Shown piece after piece: positions 1 to 13,562 of a stretch of DNA of 64,000 nucleotides (the stretch's first letter is position 1; every line of letters begins with the position of its first letter). The stretch spans positions 56,330,646 through 56,394,645 of the forward strand of contig RSEF01000031.1 in the NCBI GenBank assembly GCA_003993805.1, written 5' to 3'. The stretch is from Himantopus leucocephalus (Eukaryota > Chordata > Aves > Charadriiformes > Recurvirostridae). Under the pieces are notes generated by a model. That model had not been told where the DNA came from. It worked only from the letters and a program-made list of their open reading frames with translations, and ran no database searches. Position numbers and translations under genes: made by a program.

Positions 1-39
1 GGTCCCTTCCAACCTTAACGATTCTATGATTCTATGATT
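1..39 (+). mobile_element. CR1 LINE, 3' tail only (cut by the window edge)
   Basis: The window opens in the last bases of a plus-strand CR1 non-LTR retrotransposon. The 'ggtcccttccaacc' block of the CR1 3' UTR is followed by two copies of the 'attctatg' octamer that ends avian CR1 elements. The rest of the element lies outside the window, so its length and age cannot be judged. The absence of a poly-A tail is normal, because CR1 ends in the octamer repeat instead. Confidence 0.93.
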
Positions 40-1997
40 ATTACACAGTGTTCACAGTCACGGGTGATGATGAGTGCCAAGACAGCCAACACCCCTGATG
101 TGCAGGTGTGAAGCATGGCACATGCATGCATGGGAGTCTTGTCCTGGGGCCAGAGATTCTCCTTTGTATCAAAACATGCAGCATCAATAAGCTCCACCTG
201 CCCTGAGCTGAAGCCTTAAATAAGTGTACTCACCTATAAGATTAAATTATGGAAGTGACTTTCTGCAGTGAGAAGAGAGAAACTCTCGGCACTCTGCAGC
301 TGCTTCATTGCTCTGAAAGTGCAAAATAAAAAGCTGTTAGGCTACCAGGTGAGGCTGGTGAACCACAAGCTCAGGCTGGTCTGCCATGAGGTGATGGATC
401 CTGCAGACCTTAGCCGATCCTTCCCAGCCCTGTGGGGAAACGAGCTGGGGTTGGCAGGCTCGTGCTTTCCATACATGCACTACGGGGTGTTACAGGATCA
501 ACATCCCAGCGGAGCAGTAAATGGCAGGGTGGACTAGCTCTTAATGGCCAAAGCCTTGTTTGCAAACAAATGCTATGCTATGCATAGGTGGCATTGTTCC
601 TAAACATGCTTACTTAAATTGTTTCCAAAGGCAGCAGTAGGTTATTAATAGAGGAAGTATTACTCAGGAATACCTAGTTCTTAGGTTACGCGCAAACCTA
701 AAATTGCATTTTGGTGGTTTGCAAAGCTATTGCACTTTGCTGGAACTGAATTTACGCTTTCTTTGTTTTCCTTTTAGCCAGTGATTTGAAAGTATATGTC
801 TCAGAGGACATTGCTGAATAAATCAGTGTATCCACTCTATGCCTTATTAAGCGCCAGTAAATGTCAAAATTTTTGCAACAAGAAAAGGGAGAACACATTG
901 CAGGGAAAAGTCTGTACTCAAAACAGTCCCTTTTTGTTTCTGGAAATATAAATTATTTTGGACATTAATCAGATATTAATCCATGACTGACAACAGAAAT
1001 ATTTTGATAAAAGTTTTATTTTCTGGAGATATTTTAATCAGTAAGGGGTTTTTTATTCATTTTGTTTTGTTTTTAGAGAGGAAGATTTACCAGATATTTA
1101 ACCTGGATGGAATATTTGTTTCAAACGTAAACAACTTTCTACTGCTAAAGGATTTGGCAAACAAGTGAAGCTAAGTAGGAAAGTAGAGGAAATGCAGGTA
1201 ATTTTGATGAGATATTAACTTTTATTTGGCTTAGGTTTTTAGATTCACCACTGTAGTGACAAAAAAATTTTAATAATGACAACAAATTGGATAATTTACA
1301 AACTAGAATATTCAGTAGAAGGCCGCTAATTATTCATTTCGTCTAAACTCAATGCATTACCACTTCGCATTTTATGGATACAGCTTTCTTCTGAAAATTT
1401 TTTCTTTGGGAGCCTAGTTTGGAAGCATGTGTGCTTGTGTTGCTATTTCTAGGTCCAACATTCCAATGATAAAAATATAGTCAGGAATCTGAGTGGTAAT
1501 TATTAATAGTTACAGTATGTTATGCCTTCCAAATGAAGAAATGGTATGAGTCAAATTTCTGATATCTGCAAGAAATTTCTTCCTAAAATCAGGGGGGATG
1601 GTTCTCTGAAATCTGCTGAATACATGAAAAAGTGGAAGTTTTGCATCCTCAGAAAAATCCAAAGGTCCTTAAATAACATGGCAAGCGAGGGGATTGTCTG
1701 CATCTCACCTTCTTTTACCTCAGGAAGACTCTGAAATGAGGTCATTAGGATGGCCTTTAGGATACGTTTAGTGATTTTTCAGCCAGAAAGATCAAATCAG
1801 AAAGAACAGCCTTCTGTTTTAAGTCACACAAAGTTGGTTAAAAAAGAGGTAAAAGTGTCCACACAACTCTGAAAAAAACAGTTTTTAACTCATTAAAAGT
1901 TGTTAAGCATGTGTAAGAGAGGCTAAAAAATCTAGCCAGGAAAAATAACTCGTTTAGGAATAGTTACCAATGCATTTAAAGAAAAACAACAATGTGT

Positions 1998-2013
1998 AAT
2001 ATTTTAAAATATT
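1998..2013. repeat. 16-bp perfect AT palindrome
   Basis: The sequence aatattttaaaatatt equals its own reverse complement. It sits in a locally very AT-rich stretch, where such palindromes arise readily by chance, so no function is assigned. Confidence 0.6.
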
Positions 2014-2394
2014 TAAATATAACAATATGTAACTTCCCTATGTGTTACATATGAGAATTTGCCACTCAAATGAAGGCAGAGGGTAATTTACTGTACACTG
2101 TTTCGTGGTATGCTGAAGACAAGTTGTCAGCTTTTCCCATGCTATTCCAAGTAAGTGTTTTAGGTAAACAAATCCAGGTTTTCATCATTGTTTTCTGGCT
2201 ACCCTTTCCATCAGCAAGTATTGAAGTCTTAAGGCTGAGTAATTGTCTTGTAACTGCATAAATACTGAGATTCATGAATCTGAAAAAGAGCTGCCTTGCA
2301 CCAGTGCCCTACAATTGAAACCCAAATCTATCTGCCGTAGAGTGAAAACAAGTTGAGGCCAGTGAGGCAAAGAGTATAAAAACAAACACTTTGA

Positions 2395-2414
2395 AAGCTT
2401 CTTGCTAGAAGCTT
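2395..2414. repeat. 8-bp inverted repeat, 4-base loop
   Basis: The arms aagcttct and agaagctt are perfect reverse complements separated by tgct. The structure could form a small hairpin or be a dimeric protein-binding site, but nothing around it indicates a role. Confidence 0.6.
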
Positions 2415-5205
2415 ACAATAAATTGGAGTGTTAAAGAGATGGTCAAAGGAGCCTCCTGGAGTTTAGAAAGTCCAGATTTATCAGTGCTTGTCCAAGTTGA
2501 TTCAAACCTCTGGAGGTTTTGATTGTTGTCCATCACTAACAATAATATGAATGACCCCATTTATTACACTTCTTCTATAGTAGTGATAAGAAGCACTGTC
2601 CAAGAAACTGGGATGTAGCCCACAGAAAACAAACAGAACTTCTTACTGGGGAACATCTGAGAAATTTTTCCTGGAAAGCAAACTAGAAGAACAGTGGTAT
2701 CTTGTTATGTTAAAGTGCAGTTTAAATACTATTCATTCATTTCACAAACCATAAAAACACAGCTAGATACTGTAAACTAATAAAACTCATCAGTACTACT
2801 GAGTAGCAGTGTGCTGGGTCTTGGCAATGCTCAGGCTGCTGTGCTATGCCTTTCCCTGGTGAATGGGAAGCTCTTTCTCCTTAACAATCTTAAGCTAATT
2901 AGTGTCATTTTGCAGAGCTGCAGTTCCCTGTGCACAAGTATGTGGACAAAAGACTGTAACAACCTCAATTTTTCCATTCTGTATAACTCCAAATGTTGGA
3001 TGATGATCTTGCTCAACTGAATCATGTCTTCTATTCTGCCTTACCCATTCCCATGTCTGCTTCCATATTCTACATGTGCCTGCTTGGGAGTCTAGTCTCT
3101 CACAGTAGGGACAACAGTATTGAAATAAACTAGATATTCATTAAATGTTGTAGTGTTAAACAATACTTAATAACAAGTATAACCGAGAAAAATGGATTAG
3201 ATTGTCTTGATCGCGTCAGAAATTTTCTCAGTTGCTAAATCGATGAGGTTATCCAACAGCATCAGGCAAAGTGAAGGCCAGAATTTGAAATCCTTGCAGA
3301 TAGTGAGGAGAATATTACCTTACCAGAAGTTCTACTGAAATTGAGGTGGTGACTGAGAATAAGCTTATTTCAAACTGTGGGAAAAAGGCATCACTTGAGG
3401 GAAGAACTGCAGTTCTTAGGATTGTGAGTGCTTCCTTGGTTCATTCCTTGTTTTGTGGAGGGGATATACTGTCACTGCTTACTATAAATACTGGTAGTGG
3501 TAGTAATAACAACGGGAAATTTTCACATTCTTAATTCCAAAACCAGCAGGAATCCTGGAGGATGAGAGGATTAATTATTCTCTTTCCCCATCCCTTTTTC
3601 TGACCATCTGCAGGCCTCGGTAATAAAAGCTGATTTTAGAAGCTGTGGAGAGGAAGCCTCTTGCAGCATACACCAGGTTCTATTAATCCTTCACAATTAA
3701 ATTGTATGCTTTCAAGGGTCACCTGCAGCCAGCCTCTCAGGCAGCAATTCACAAACATACAGAATTAGACCAGTCCTTCAATCATACAGGTATGTAATTT
3801 AGTGATGTTCCCCTACAAATGAAAGACAACACCACGAAAGATTCATTGAGGCCTCTTTATATTTTTGTTTTGTCACCATATCAAATGCAATTTCCTTTAT
3901 AAGCTACAGTCTTTTTATATTATTGGAAAGAGGATCTCAAGAACCATTCTGATGAACAACGTGTCAGGTATCACATACACTGATATATGTGTATATTTAT
4001 CAAAATAACTGATTCACAAAAAGCCACAGTCAGTTGTAAAACCCTATGAAAATATCATTTTCTAACTGCCACCTCTGGTATGCCTTAAAATGGTATGTAA
4101 CACTTTGATAAAGCAATGTTGCTGTGAACAATGCATAAGAAAAGAATACTACATTATAAATATTTTTCATTAAAACATTCTCAAAGACTGCTGATATTTG
4201 TTACACAGATTTCAAACTTTTCCACTTATAGTTCTACTTTTAACAAATATTAATTATTTATAAAGTAAAAGATTAAATTATTAACATCGATTAATATACA
4301 TATATTACATAAAATAGATGGAAATAATTAATGCATTTATTACCAATATTCATAACTAATTTGGAGAAAGTATTGAATAAAAGTTCTCATCTGATACTAA
4401 AGTAGTCAAACTGATTAAAACTTAGCCTCAAAGGAGTCACAAGTGATTCTTTACATACTGAGGAACTAGGTGACAAAAAGCAGAGAACTTCAGTTTGAAC
4501 GACTGTGACATAATGTACATGACCAACAGGAGCGAAATAAATGATTGTGGGATCACTGAGGCTGCTTTTTACAGGACATCAATTCAATGTCTAGCAGGAG
4601 TCAGAAGGCAAATGGAAAGGCAGTAGTTGCTAGAAAAGGAACACAGCATCAAGGAGAACCCATCATTAGGTTACTGAGTACTTGCAAAAGTGTCATATGC
4701 TTTTTTTAAACCTGCCTTCACTGACTGGCTAGTCAGAGACAGGGTCCTAAGGCACACGGACATTTCCTCTGACCTAGTAAGGCGATTTTTCACTTATTGT
4801 TTAAAATTGCATTCCTAATTTGCAGTGGAAAAGACCACTAATTCCAAAATTTTCCCTTTTTGATGAGCAGAACTTGCTTCAGCATGCTGAAAATGATTGT
4901 AGTTTGACCTTTTCTAACAGACCTATCTTTGCATCCAGTTCAATAACTTGTAACACCAAGTGTAGGTGTGAGTGCAGTTGTGTGTGGGTTTCTGTTCAGT
5001 TTTCCACATATACTGAAAAGAAACCGTAGAAAGTAGAGATGGTTTCTAGGACCAGTAAATTGATCAGGGTTGATAAATGGGGTATGAGTCCCTAAGCAAA
5101 TACCAACACTCACTAGTACGCATCATTCTGTGGCTCACATTTTTCATTTGTTTGACCTCTTCCTGTATTTTTATAAACTGATCATCATTTATGATTTATT
5201 GAAGT

Positions 5206-5218
5206 AAAAAAAAAAAAA
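5206..5218 (+). repeat. Poly-A run (A13)
   Basis: Uninterrupted run of 13 A. No retrotransposon body or target-site duplication is recognisable next to it, so it is called a simple homopolymer. Confidence 0.85.
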
Positions 5219-8200
5219 CCACCAGTAAAGACAATACTGACCAGAGAAGGAAGATTTTATCTGGATTTATTTCTTATGATGCACGGTAAGTTACTGAGGG
5301 GTTTCTTGCTTTCCCCCGAAGTCATTTGTTTTTCATGAGTCCATTTAAAACAGTCTTTCATTCATTGCTTCTGCATGTGCACTGCATTTAAAATAGATGT
5401 AATATGGAGCGCTAAGAGAAGTGTCGTGACCATCTGAAACTCAATGCCAGATTAAAAGACCTTTCCCACCAACTCATGACTTTGATTTTCATCTTTATTA
5501 TTGATACACTTCTGAAGGATTTCAGGAGAAAAAAGCAAAAAAGTATGATGATAATAGATTTCAGCAGTCTAGAATTCATCCTCGAAAAGGAAAGAAAATG
5601 TATAAATACATAGAAGAGACAAAAGAACTCAGAAGAAAATTAAATACAGGATGTTTCTAGATAATATTGCAATCTATATTAAATATCTGTTTAGGCAAAT
5701 TCAGAAACCCACTACAATAAAGCCTAGTGTAGTATAGGTTTCATTGAGATGATTGATGAGGGTTGTTGTCATCTGCATTTAATGTTTAAATAAGATGTTT
5801 CTTCTTCTAGTGGTGGGCAGTTTGAAATGGTATATTTGTGGTTTCTGTTCTAGTCTATTCTAAATACATTGCCTTCCTGCTCTCATTACTACAGCACCTG
5901 GAGCAAGCTTGGTTATGCTTTAAACAACAGGAGCAGCATCCCTCCTGTTCTGATTTTCCTCATTCTGACCCCAGGAAAAAGTGTGTGAGGTATAGTGTTT
6001 CTGTTAGAAAAGGGAAAGGCAAAGTTATGGCTTAGAGAGAAAGTGTTGAGTCTTACTAAGGCCCTCGATTCATTCCACATTCGCAGGCCAGTCCCTGAGA
6101 AAGCGCTGTGCCTTGCATTTTGCCCTTGCCAGCTGTCAGTCTGGACACATAGCCTGAATAAATGAGAATGCAAATAGAGGAGCGCAGTCCTACAAGCATT
6201 TTTTTTTTATATACAAGAGCCATAGGCCTTCTCTCCTTCAAAAACAGAAAGAAAAATGTCCTTTACAAATAATTTCTGGGCAGTCAAAGCTAGGGAAATC
6301 TTAATGGTCCCTGTAGGTCATATCCAGGATGGAAAAATACATTGTTATGTGCCCTTTTAACAGGGCACACAATAGCTTAACATATTAGCAAGGCTGTTTT
6401 TTAAATATGGGTTTAAAAATAGCTCTGTCAATTCAGCTTTGCAGTAACGTAGGGAGAGATATTCTTTTTCTTTGTCAAACAAGGGAGTGCAGAAATGATT
6501 ATTTTTCTACCAGCATAACAATGGATTCCTACAGGCCAGAAACTACTTAGAGATGTCTACGTTCCTTGTAGACAGCAGAGATGTCACAGCCCTTGTCCTG
6601 TGGCTATCCCAGGAGTGAATCTGGGGTGGGATAGAGTAGGGTAGCTGCACCGTTTCGCATTTGCAGCTGAGATCACAGTTAGGTAATTGCAACACTGATC
6701 TTAGCACTAGGTTAAACACAACTTTAGCTATAAGCATTTCACAGCGTGTCTTGTCTCTTTTGCATTTTATATACACGCCAGAGTGTGGATTTATAATGTT
6801 TAATACTGAATGGTAGACTATCAGAAGATAAAGCAAGAGTTGAAAAGAAAGAAGCAGCTGGTATTTTAGACCATTTCAATACAGCCTTTATCATGGGGAG
6901 GTATAAAGCAACAGACAGCACATAGATTCAAGCAGTATTCAACAGAAACTTGAGAGGGATTACAGACTTCCTCCATACCATGACATATTTCAATTTAAGA
7001 CAGATGGAATAAATCAGAGTAGACAGCGTGGAGCTGGAACACACAGGAAAACCAGTAATAAACCTGGAGGGTAGTCAGAGATGCTTGCAAACATGGGGAT
7101 AATTATGAGTCAACTCAACTGTTTTTCAGTTGAGGTAGGATCAAGTGGGTACTGGACAGACCTAAGGAGAACTGGCAAAAATGCAGGCAGTATTAGTTTG
7201 CAGGCCACATAGTCATTTAGGTTATGGTCATCATTCTTTTACGTCCATCTGCCACCTCCTTGGAGTAACATATGCCGTAGTATAAGGGTATTGGTATGAG
7301 TAACAAGCATATAAAGAAGCCAGTCTTTACATTTGATCCCTACTTTGGATATTTGTGGCACCCTTGTAGCCTACCCCTGACACCATCTGGCTATGGTGAT
7401 GTAACAATCAGCACTGAAAACCTTTAACGTCTTACCATGAGCTTGTAACTTCATAACATCAATGTAGACATGCAGGCAGCTATTCACGATTGCTGTAAAC
7501 AAGACAGTATAATTTTGTGAATGGAAAAAAAAAGGAATTGGAAAAATTAATGTCAAAATACAATACACCTGTTATCTCTCTCTCCTGCAAGATTCAGGAT
7601 GCCATCCGGTCTGTATCTGAGCTCAGACAATTGTTTACTTTTGACACAACAGCCTTGCTGATGCCAGAGCAGGGCGGGCAGGACCGGGTTCTTCTGTGGA
7701 GCTGTCGCAGGTCTCCAGGCTATTTCTTTTCAAGCTGGAGATGTGGAACTTATTTTTGTGATAACATTTGAAGACCAGGAGTCGAGGAAATATTTTTAGT
7801 TCTTTCACAGGGCAATATTCCTCTGTTTTGGATGAAGAAAAAAAAAAAGTTGCTGGCATTAGGGTAGCTATTTTGATGTTTTTACTCTGATTAGAACTTT
7901 ATACAACTACTACTTTCCATTTTGAAGGAATTTTGTCAGTGACATTTGTTACAGAACAATGCATCTAACTTTAATTTTAATAAATTATTTGAGAAGACTG
8001 ATTCAGACATGTGCATCCTATTCCAAAAGTCTGACTGTGGCCCAGGAAAGGCGTGCTATATCGTCTGTCGGGAAACCAGGGGTGGTCCACAAGCAGAAAA
8101 CATAGCACATCCCAGAACACTTTGCAGCTTTGTTCCGCACTGTATTTCTGTACATCAGAGGAAGCCTCCCAAATTCAGGTGAAGCAGGTCATGCTGCTGT

Positions 8201-8434
8201 GAACCAAAGAAGTTCTTATTTTCTGGTCATTTGAGATTTTGCACCATTGCTTTTCACAAATTTTTAATATATCAAATTTAGCTTAGTTGCAAAAATTAGG
8301 ATTTCAGTCAGGGCATGTCTCTAGAGGGACACGTCTAGTCTCTGTCATGGCGGTATCCATGTCTTTCATCCAGGCAGCATTTTCAGTTGTCTTTTTCATT
8401 GCCAAGAAGGCCACTTCAAAGCAACATACATTCT

Positions 8435-8660
8435 CATGGCTTTTAAATATGTCCAGGGATGGCAACTCCACCACTTCCCTGGGCAGCCTGTTCCAATGCT
8501 TGACAACACTTTCAGTGAGGAAATTTTTCCTAATAACCAATCTAAAACTCCCCTGGAGCAACTTGATGCCATTTCCTCTTCCTCTATCACCTGTTACTTG
8601 AGAAAAGAGGCCAACCCCCACCTCACTACAGCCTCCTTTCTAGTAGCCAAGAAAGGCTCT
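8435..8660 (-). mobile_element. CR1 LINE internal fragment (end of ORF2), minus strand
   Basis: This is a fragment of a CR1 retrotransposon in reverse orientation. Read on the minus strand it encodes the ORF2 C-terminus just before the 3' UTR, including [30 protein letters not shown] and [13 protein letters not shown]. These match the motif that ends the CR1 reverse-transcriptase polyprotein. The open frame at 8304-8621 arises from this relic and runs past it into unrelated flank. The 3' UTR and octamer tail expected to the left (below 8435) are not recognisable, and the endonuclease and reverse-transcriptase core expected to the right are absent. The copy is truncated at both ends, appears older than the plus-strand copies, and is inactive. 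On the plus strand the same DNA reads as the 'cctgggcagcctgttccaatg' type CR1 complement. Confidence 0.93.
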
Positions 8661-9497
8661 CCTGTAGACAGCATACTGCTGAGTTACTTGGGGACAAGTG
8701 GAGCAGTGGTCTCTGAGTTTCTGTTTTTTCATTCAGTGGAAAAGGAGAGAAGATATTCTCTAATTTCCAGCCCTCTCCATCTCTCCCATTGCTGCGGGCA
8801 AGGGCATCCAGCAGCCCATCCCCACACAGATGAGCTTTCTGCTTCCAAAAGAGGTTCACTAGGCAAAAAACACTGAGTTCTCCAAAATAGTCCTCACCCT
8901 GGAGCTACCACATGCATTTGGGGAAAATCCTGCTCTCTGATGTACCTGTGAGTGAGAAGGAGTGAGAAATGCAAAATTCAAGTCTGAAAGAACTAACCCC
9001 TGCAAAAACAAGGTTTTCTTTTCTCTGAGTACCTAACAGCACGGGTCTCACCATCACCGAGCATGTATCTGGGGTCATGAATCCTTCATACTCTTTGCAC
9101 TGCCGTTCTTTCAACCTTTGTCAGCTGGCTGCAAACTGGGTGTAAACATCATGTTACTTTCTAACCCAAATCAAAGCTTTAAATCAATTCTGATAAACTT
9201 TGGAATCACATCCATTCCCCTGTTCTCAGTGCAGGGAGTGATCTCGTTGACGCAAAATCTCTTATTCAGCCTACACTGGGGCACATTCATACCTTGCCCA
9301 ACCTGGGATGAACTCATTCTGATTTCTGCCTGGCAGAGTCCTTTGTTTTGAGCAAGCACCCTAACTGAGTGAATACTCAGTCAACACTGATTATATCGGC
9401 CCCCAAATAAACCATCGGAATTTCTTCTGACGGACAGGAAAGTATTTTGAGCTATTCACCAAACAAATAAATTACTACAAAAATCACCAAAACCCAA

Positions 9498-9533
9498 CAC
9501 TAGCACTGGATTCAGCACTAGCACTGAATCCAG
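9498..9533. repeat. 18-bp tandem duplication containing a 10-bp inverted repeat
   Basis: Two tandem 18-bp units, cactagcactggattcag and cactagcactgaatccag, differ at two bases. The differences make the end of unit 1 (ctggattcag, 9506-9515) the exact reverse complement of the end of unit 2 (ctgaatccag, 9524-9533), with an 8-base spacer. The locus is therefore both a direct and an inverted repeat. Confidence 0.8.
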
Positions 9534-10707
9534 CATGGGGCGGCAGCTGCTTCACAACCCTCTTGGTATTTACGGTCTTAGTTGGGAGTATGAAGAGATA
9601 GCTGTTTCTCTGACAGACACCAAGAGAAACCCAGCATCCAGATATGAGCGGTACGCTGCCCTCAACTTATTAGAGATTCACAGTTATCACAAGCACTGCT
9701 TTTGTTAGGAAAGGGCAGGTTAATAACTTTTTTCTAAGTATATTATGGTGGGTTTTTTTTCCCAGCATATCTCATTTCCAAGGGACTAAACTGTATACGC
9801 ATTAGTGTATACACCACCTGAACATCTTTCCATGCAATCATCTCACCAAGTAGCAATGCAAGCTTGTATTCCCCCAATGTATTCCCATTCCATATCACTG
9901 TTAGTATGAACTATAACTTTCAGAAAAAATTTTCTCTTACAAATGTTCAAACACTTTCCTTAACTCATTTCCTGCTTTTTTCCTTTCTCAACTGTATGTT
10001 GTGGCATCAAGCCTTCCAAAACCAAATTCAATCAGAACAGGCTGCACATAAAACCAGCTGATACTTGATTTTATTTGCAAAATAACCGGTAATTTCATTT
10101 TCCTTTGAATTACTGCCATATTATTATACTGTGATTGAAACAGAAAGGCAATATTTAAGCATTAATAAAATAAATATCATAAGATAAATCAGCAAGAGGT
10201 TTGGTTGGTTTTTATCCCGTATGAAGTTACAAATTCTAGAACAAAAATTAATGAATTGTGTACAGACTCTGCAGACAAGTGACAGCGAAACCAGAATATT
10301 TTTGCTGGTCTTCAAGTTAAATGGCATTTAAAACATGTCTTATTGTGAGCAGTAATAATTTTTAGGATATGAACTGCTAAGCTTTATATGAGATTTACCT
10401 GACTTATACTTTCAAGTGTTCTTTTTTTGCTGGTTAAGGATCAGAAATATTTTAATAACAATTTACTCCAGGCTGTGATGCTTTAGCAGTTCATTAGACT
10501 ATGTGGGAATCGATGTTTCAAAGACAGGATTCCAATTAGCTGGTTTAGTTCCTGTTAGAGACTGTGTTGCTAAGAGGGAAAGTGTCACTAAGAGACCCCC
10601 CTTCAGCCCTCATTGTCTTTATTTTCAACCTTTTGGTACAGAAACTAATCTCACTCAATATAATCCATGCCGTGCACTGGCTGAAACCCTGATTTTTGTA
10701 ACTAAGA

Positions 10708-10725
10708 TACAACAACAACAACAAA
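10708..10725 (+). repeat. (CAA)n microsatellite
   Basis: About five CAA units in tandem, followed by an A-run. A simple microsatellite. Confidence 0.8.
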
Positions 10726-13535
10726 AATATTATTTTGCTCTTTTAAAAGTTTTAGGAAAGCAATAGGTGAAACTCAGACAAAGCAGAAAATTAGAGTTTC
10801 ATCAGTTTTCATCATAGCCCAAATTCTGCTGCTCAGAGCATGAAACATACCTTATGTGAACCTTGATATAAGGTATCAACATGAGATACCTCACTGAAGT
10901 CAGGACTACACATATCAGAAGAAGCTGTACAGACCTCATTGTCACTTTCAATTTTCAAAATCATATGAAAATGGACATTTCAAAACATTTTTCAAAATTT
11001 CTGCCACAGTGTGCAGCTTATAATGAGCTAAGCCATCCAAATGACAAAAAATAGCATCCCCAACTGACAAATTAATTGTACTATGCCTTTTTGTCCTGAT
11101 GGCTTCCACAAATTAGTGATGGGATCTTTTGAATATAATTATTTTTTCTCTTTTTCTTGGTAATACACTTCAGCTAAATTTGTAGAGATGTCACTGGAAG
11201 TTTACAGACATCAGAGAGTGAAGTCCTAAGGTCTGTTAAAATAATGATCTAGCAGCCCCTAAATTATTTCTATGCTAAAAATTGTGGTAATTACTAAGGT
11301 TATAGAAACACAGCCTTTATAAATGCATCTCTTTGCCCTCTACATATGTATCAACCAACAAAAAAGTGCATTTTCACTATCATCAAGCCTGTTCATTTTA
11401 AATTCTAGGTCTATAGATCATTGTCCCTCAGCGCAAAGAGGTCTGCTTAAAGCAAGAAAGTGGCATGAGGAATTGCTTTTTAGTAGCAGCCACACCTTCT
11501 CCTCAAAAGAACACCAAAATCTCTATGGTAAACAGAGTGGTTGTGGTCCTTCAAGTAAGTCCTTAAGGTAAATTTAATAAATCCTGAGCTTCACCTTCCT
11601 TTAAAATACCATTTTAATAAGATGTCATAATAGTTATTTCAATTTTTTCCCTATTATCCAGTTTTGCTTGATTTTTGTCAAGAAAAAAAAAATATGTAAA
11701 TATGCCTACACATACATATACTGCAACAGTCCATCCTACTTCATTCTAGCACCTGAAGAACCCCAGCTGAAATGCCAGACTCCCACTCCAGGATATTCCA
11801 GGGGTCCCTGCTGCAACGTGTAAGTCTAGGGACCCATGGATACAAATATTTCTAGTCTGATAATGAGATTAAAAGAAAAACTGCTGATACTACCACAAAA
11901 AAAATTTCTCTGAAAATGTCCTAAGAATACGAAAAATGGTGATATTTATGACCATTCTCATTTCCTTGAGTGCCCATCACAGAGGGAGAACTTGCTTATA
12001 TTTTAAACTGCATTTATCTTTGGGAACATCTGTCCAGTCTACTGGCATGCATGGTTATGGTATATTACTTCATAAACCTCCTTCCCTCATCACATGTGTT
12101 AACACTTACTAGTCCAGAGTAGAATGCAAATAAGAGAGGGAACAAAGACCATTGTTTCTAAGAGATTTTGTTTGCAAACAACAGAGTTTTATTGAAACAG
12201 GCCCAGCAGCAGCACACGGGAGTTATATTCAATTTAGTCTGGGAATACATACAACTAGCCCTACCACTCAGGTCATGCTGAATACAAATAAAAATGTTAT
12301 TAAAGCTGGATCAGTCCCACAACTGTAGTGTCTGTGAGATTTCCAGTGTGCAGGATGCAACAGATAGAGTTGAGTTTCCAGACTGTTTACTCACCATTAG
12401 GATTACAAATGAGCCATGAGGGAAAGACTAGGGTCGATGAAAAGATTTTATTAAAACACTATTTGTATTAATAATGTCAAGCCTGCAGATACAGTTCTTA
12501 GATAATGGTCACATCATGAAAGAGGAATAAATTACACACAAAACTAGGGTTCACTTGCAAATTATTTTTTTCTCGCTTAATGCATTTCTCGTTTTTATTG
12601 TGATGAATGTGTTTTTTTTCCAATAGAATATTTGGAAGGAGATATTAATATTCTGAATGCCTCAGACCTGACGCTTGTTGAGGCATAACATCCTAATTGA
12701 AATTCAAGGTCTTGTGATCAAAATCTGCTGAACCAGATATCTTCATGCTACAACAACCATTAATACATTATTCCACATGGATTAGAAAGCAAGTGAGAAA
12801 TATGAGCTTGTGCTTGTATCTTTTCTGTTACACAACTTTGATATATTTTGGATTTTTAAAGCTGGCTATTTTAAAAGGTTATTTAACCTTGTGAAATATA
12901 ATACTTAATGTATTAGACCTCCAGTATTAATGACAAAATAAATGGACTGCAGCCACAAGATCTTTCTCAGTGCATCGTGCTATCTCAAATGGATCACATA
13001 GATCCCAGTTCCACAACAAGCCGAGATGCTGAGATATGTATAAATGCAGAAAGATCCTGCAATTCATTAGAGACATGAACTTCCCCTCAAGAAACCAACC
13101 AACAAACAAAAGAAATTTTGATGAGAAAAGTCAAGGTCCCTAAGAACAGAATCAAGAGCTTCTCAGCAAAAAAGAGTGTCTAAAAACTTACTATTAGGAG
13201 CAAAGTTTCCAGAACAGTTGATATGCCACCACATGAAGATGAAAGACCAATGCTAATCTCATTCAGGTATGGAGAAACATTTACTTTATTGCCCCTGTAG
13301 CTTATAAACTCACTTTTTCATATGACAGCTTGTGCCACTTCAGGATTTATCATCCTTTTTCAAGCAAAACTTCTAATTTTTTTCCCTGGACAAAAAGACA
13401 CAGTCTCTAAAAAGGGGACATTCCCAGAAATCACTGTCAGACATGTGAGTCTGCAAAGAACCATGACCTCACTTGTGAACAAAAATGAAACTTCTGTCAG
13501 TTTTACTTAAGAAAGCAGATGGGAGGGCAGCAACT

Positions 13536-13562
13536 AAAAAAAAAAAAAAAAAANAAAAAAAA
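13536..13562 (+). repeat. Poly-A tract with an unresolved base
   Basis: A run of about 26 A with a single N at 13554. The N probably marks homopolymer uncertainty in sequencing or assembly, so the true length is unknown. No retroposed gene body or target-site duplication could be recognised beside it. Confidence 0.85.

Larger units (their letters stand above)
40..8434. other. Non-coding, mostly unique AT-rich DNA
   Basis: No gene is supported here. All open frames are under about 100 codons, none resembles a known protein, and frames overlap on both strands as expected by chance. The stretch contains an A13 run at 5206-5218, a 16-bp AT palindrome at 1998-2013 and a short inverted repeat at 2395-2414. 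No recognisable interspersed repeat was seen, although an old and strongly diverged one could be missed by eye. Confidence 0.75.
8661..13535. other. Non-coding, mostly unique DNA
   Basis: No gene is supported. The open frame at 8436-8876 (plus) is the antisense of the CR1 relic extended into its flank. The stretch holds an 18-bp tandem duplication with an embedded inverted repeat at 9498-9533 and a short (CAA)n tract at 10708-10725. Otherwise it is AT-rich DNA with no recognisable feature. Confidence 0.72.

Noticed and set aside
4748..4759. taaggcacacgg, similar to the first bases of miR-124
   Set aside because: There is no complementary arm upstream or downstream to form a miRNA hairpin, and the mature sequence diverges after the first dozen bases.
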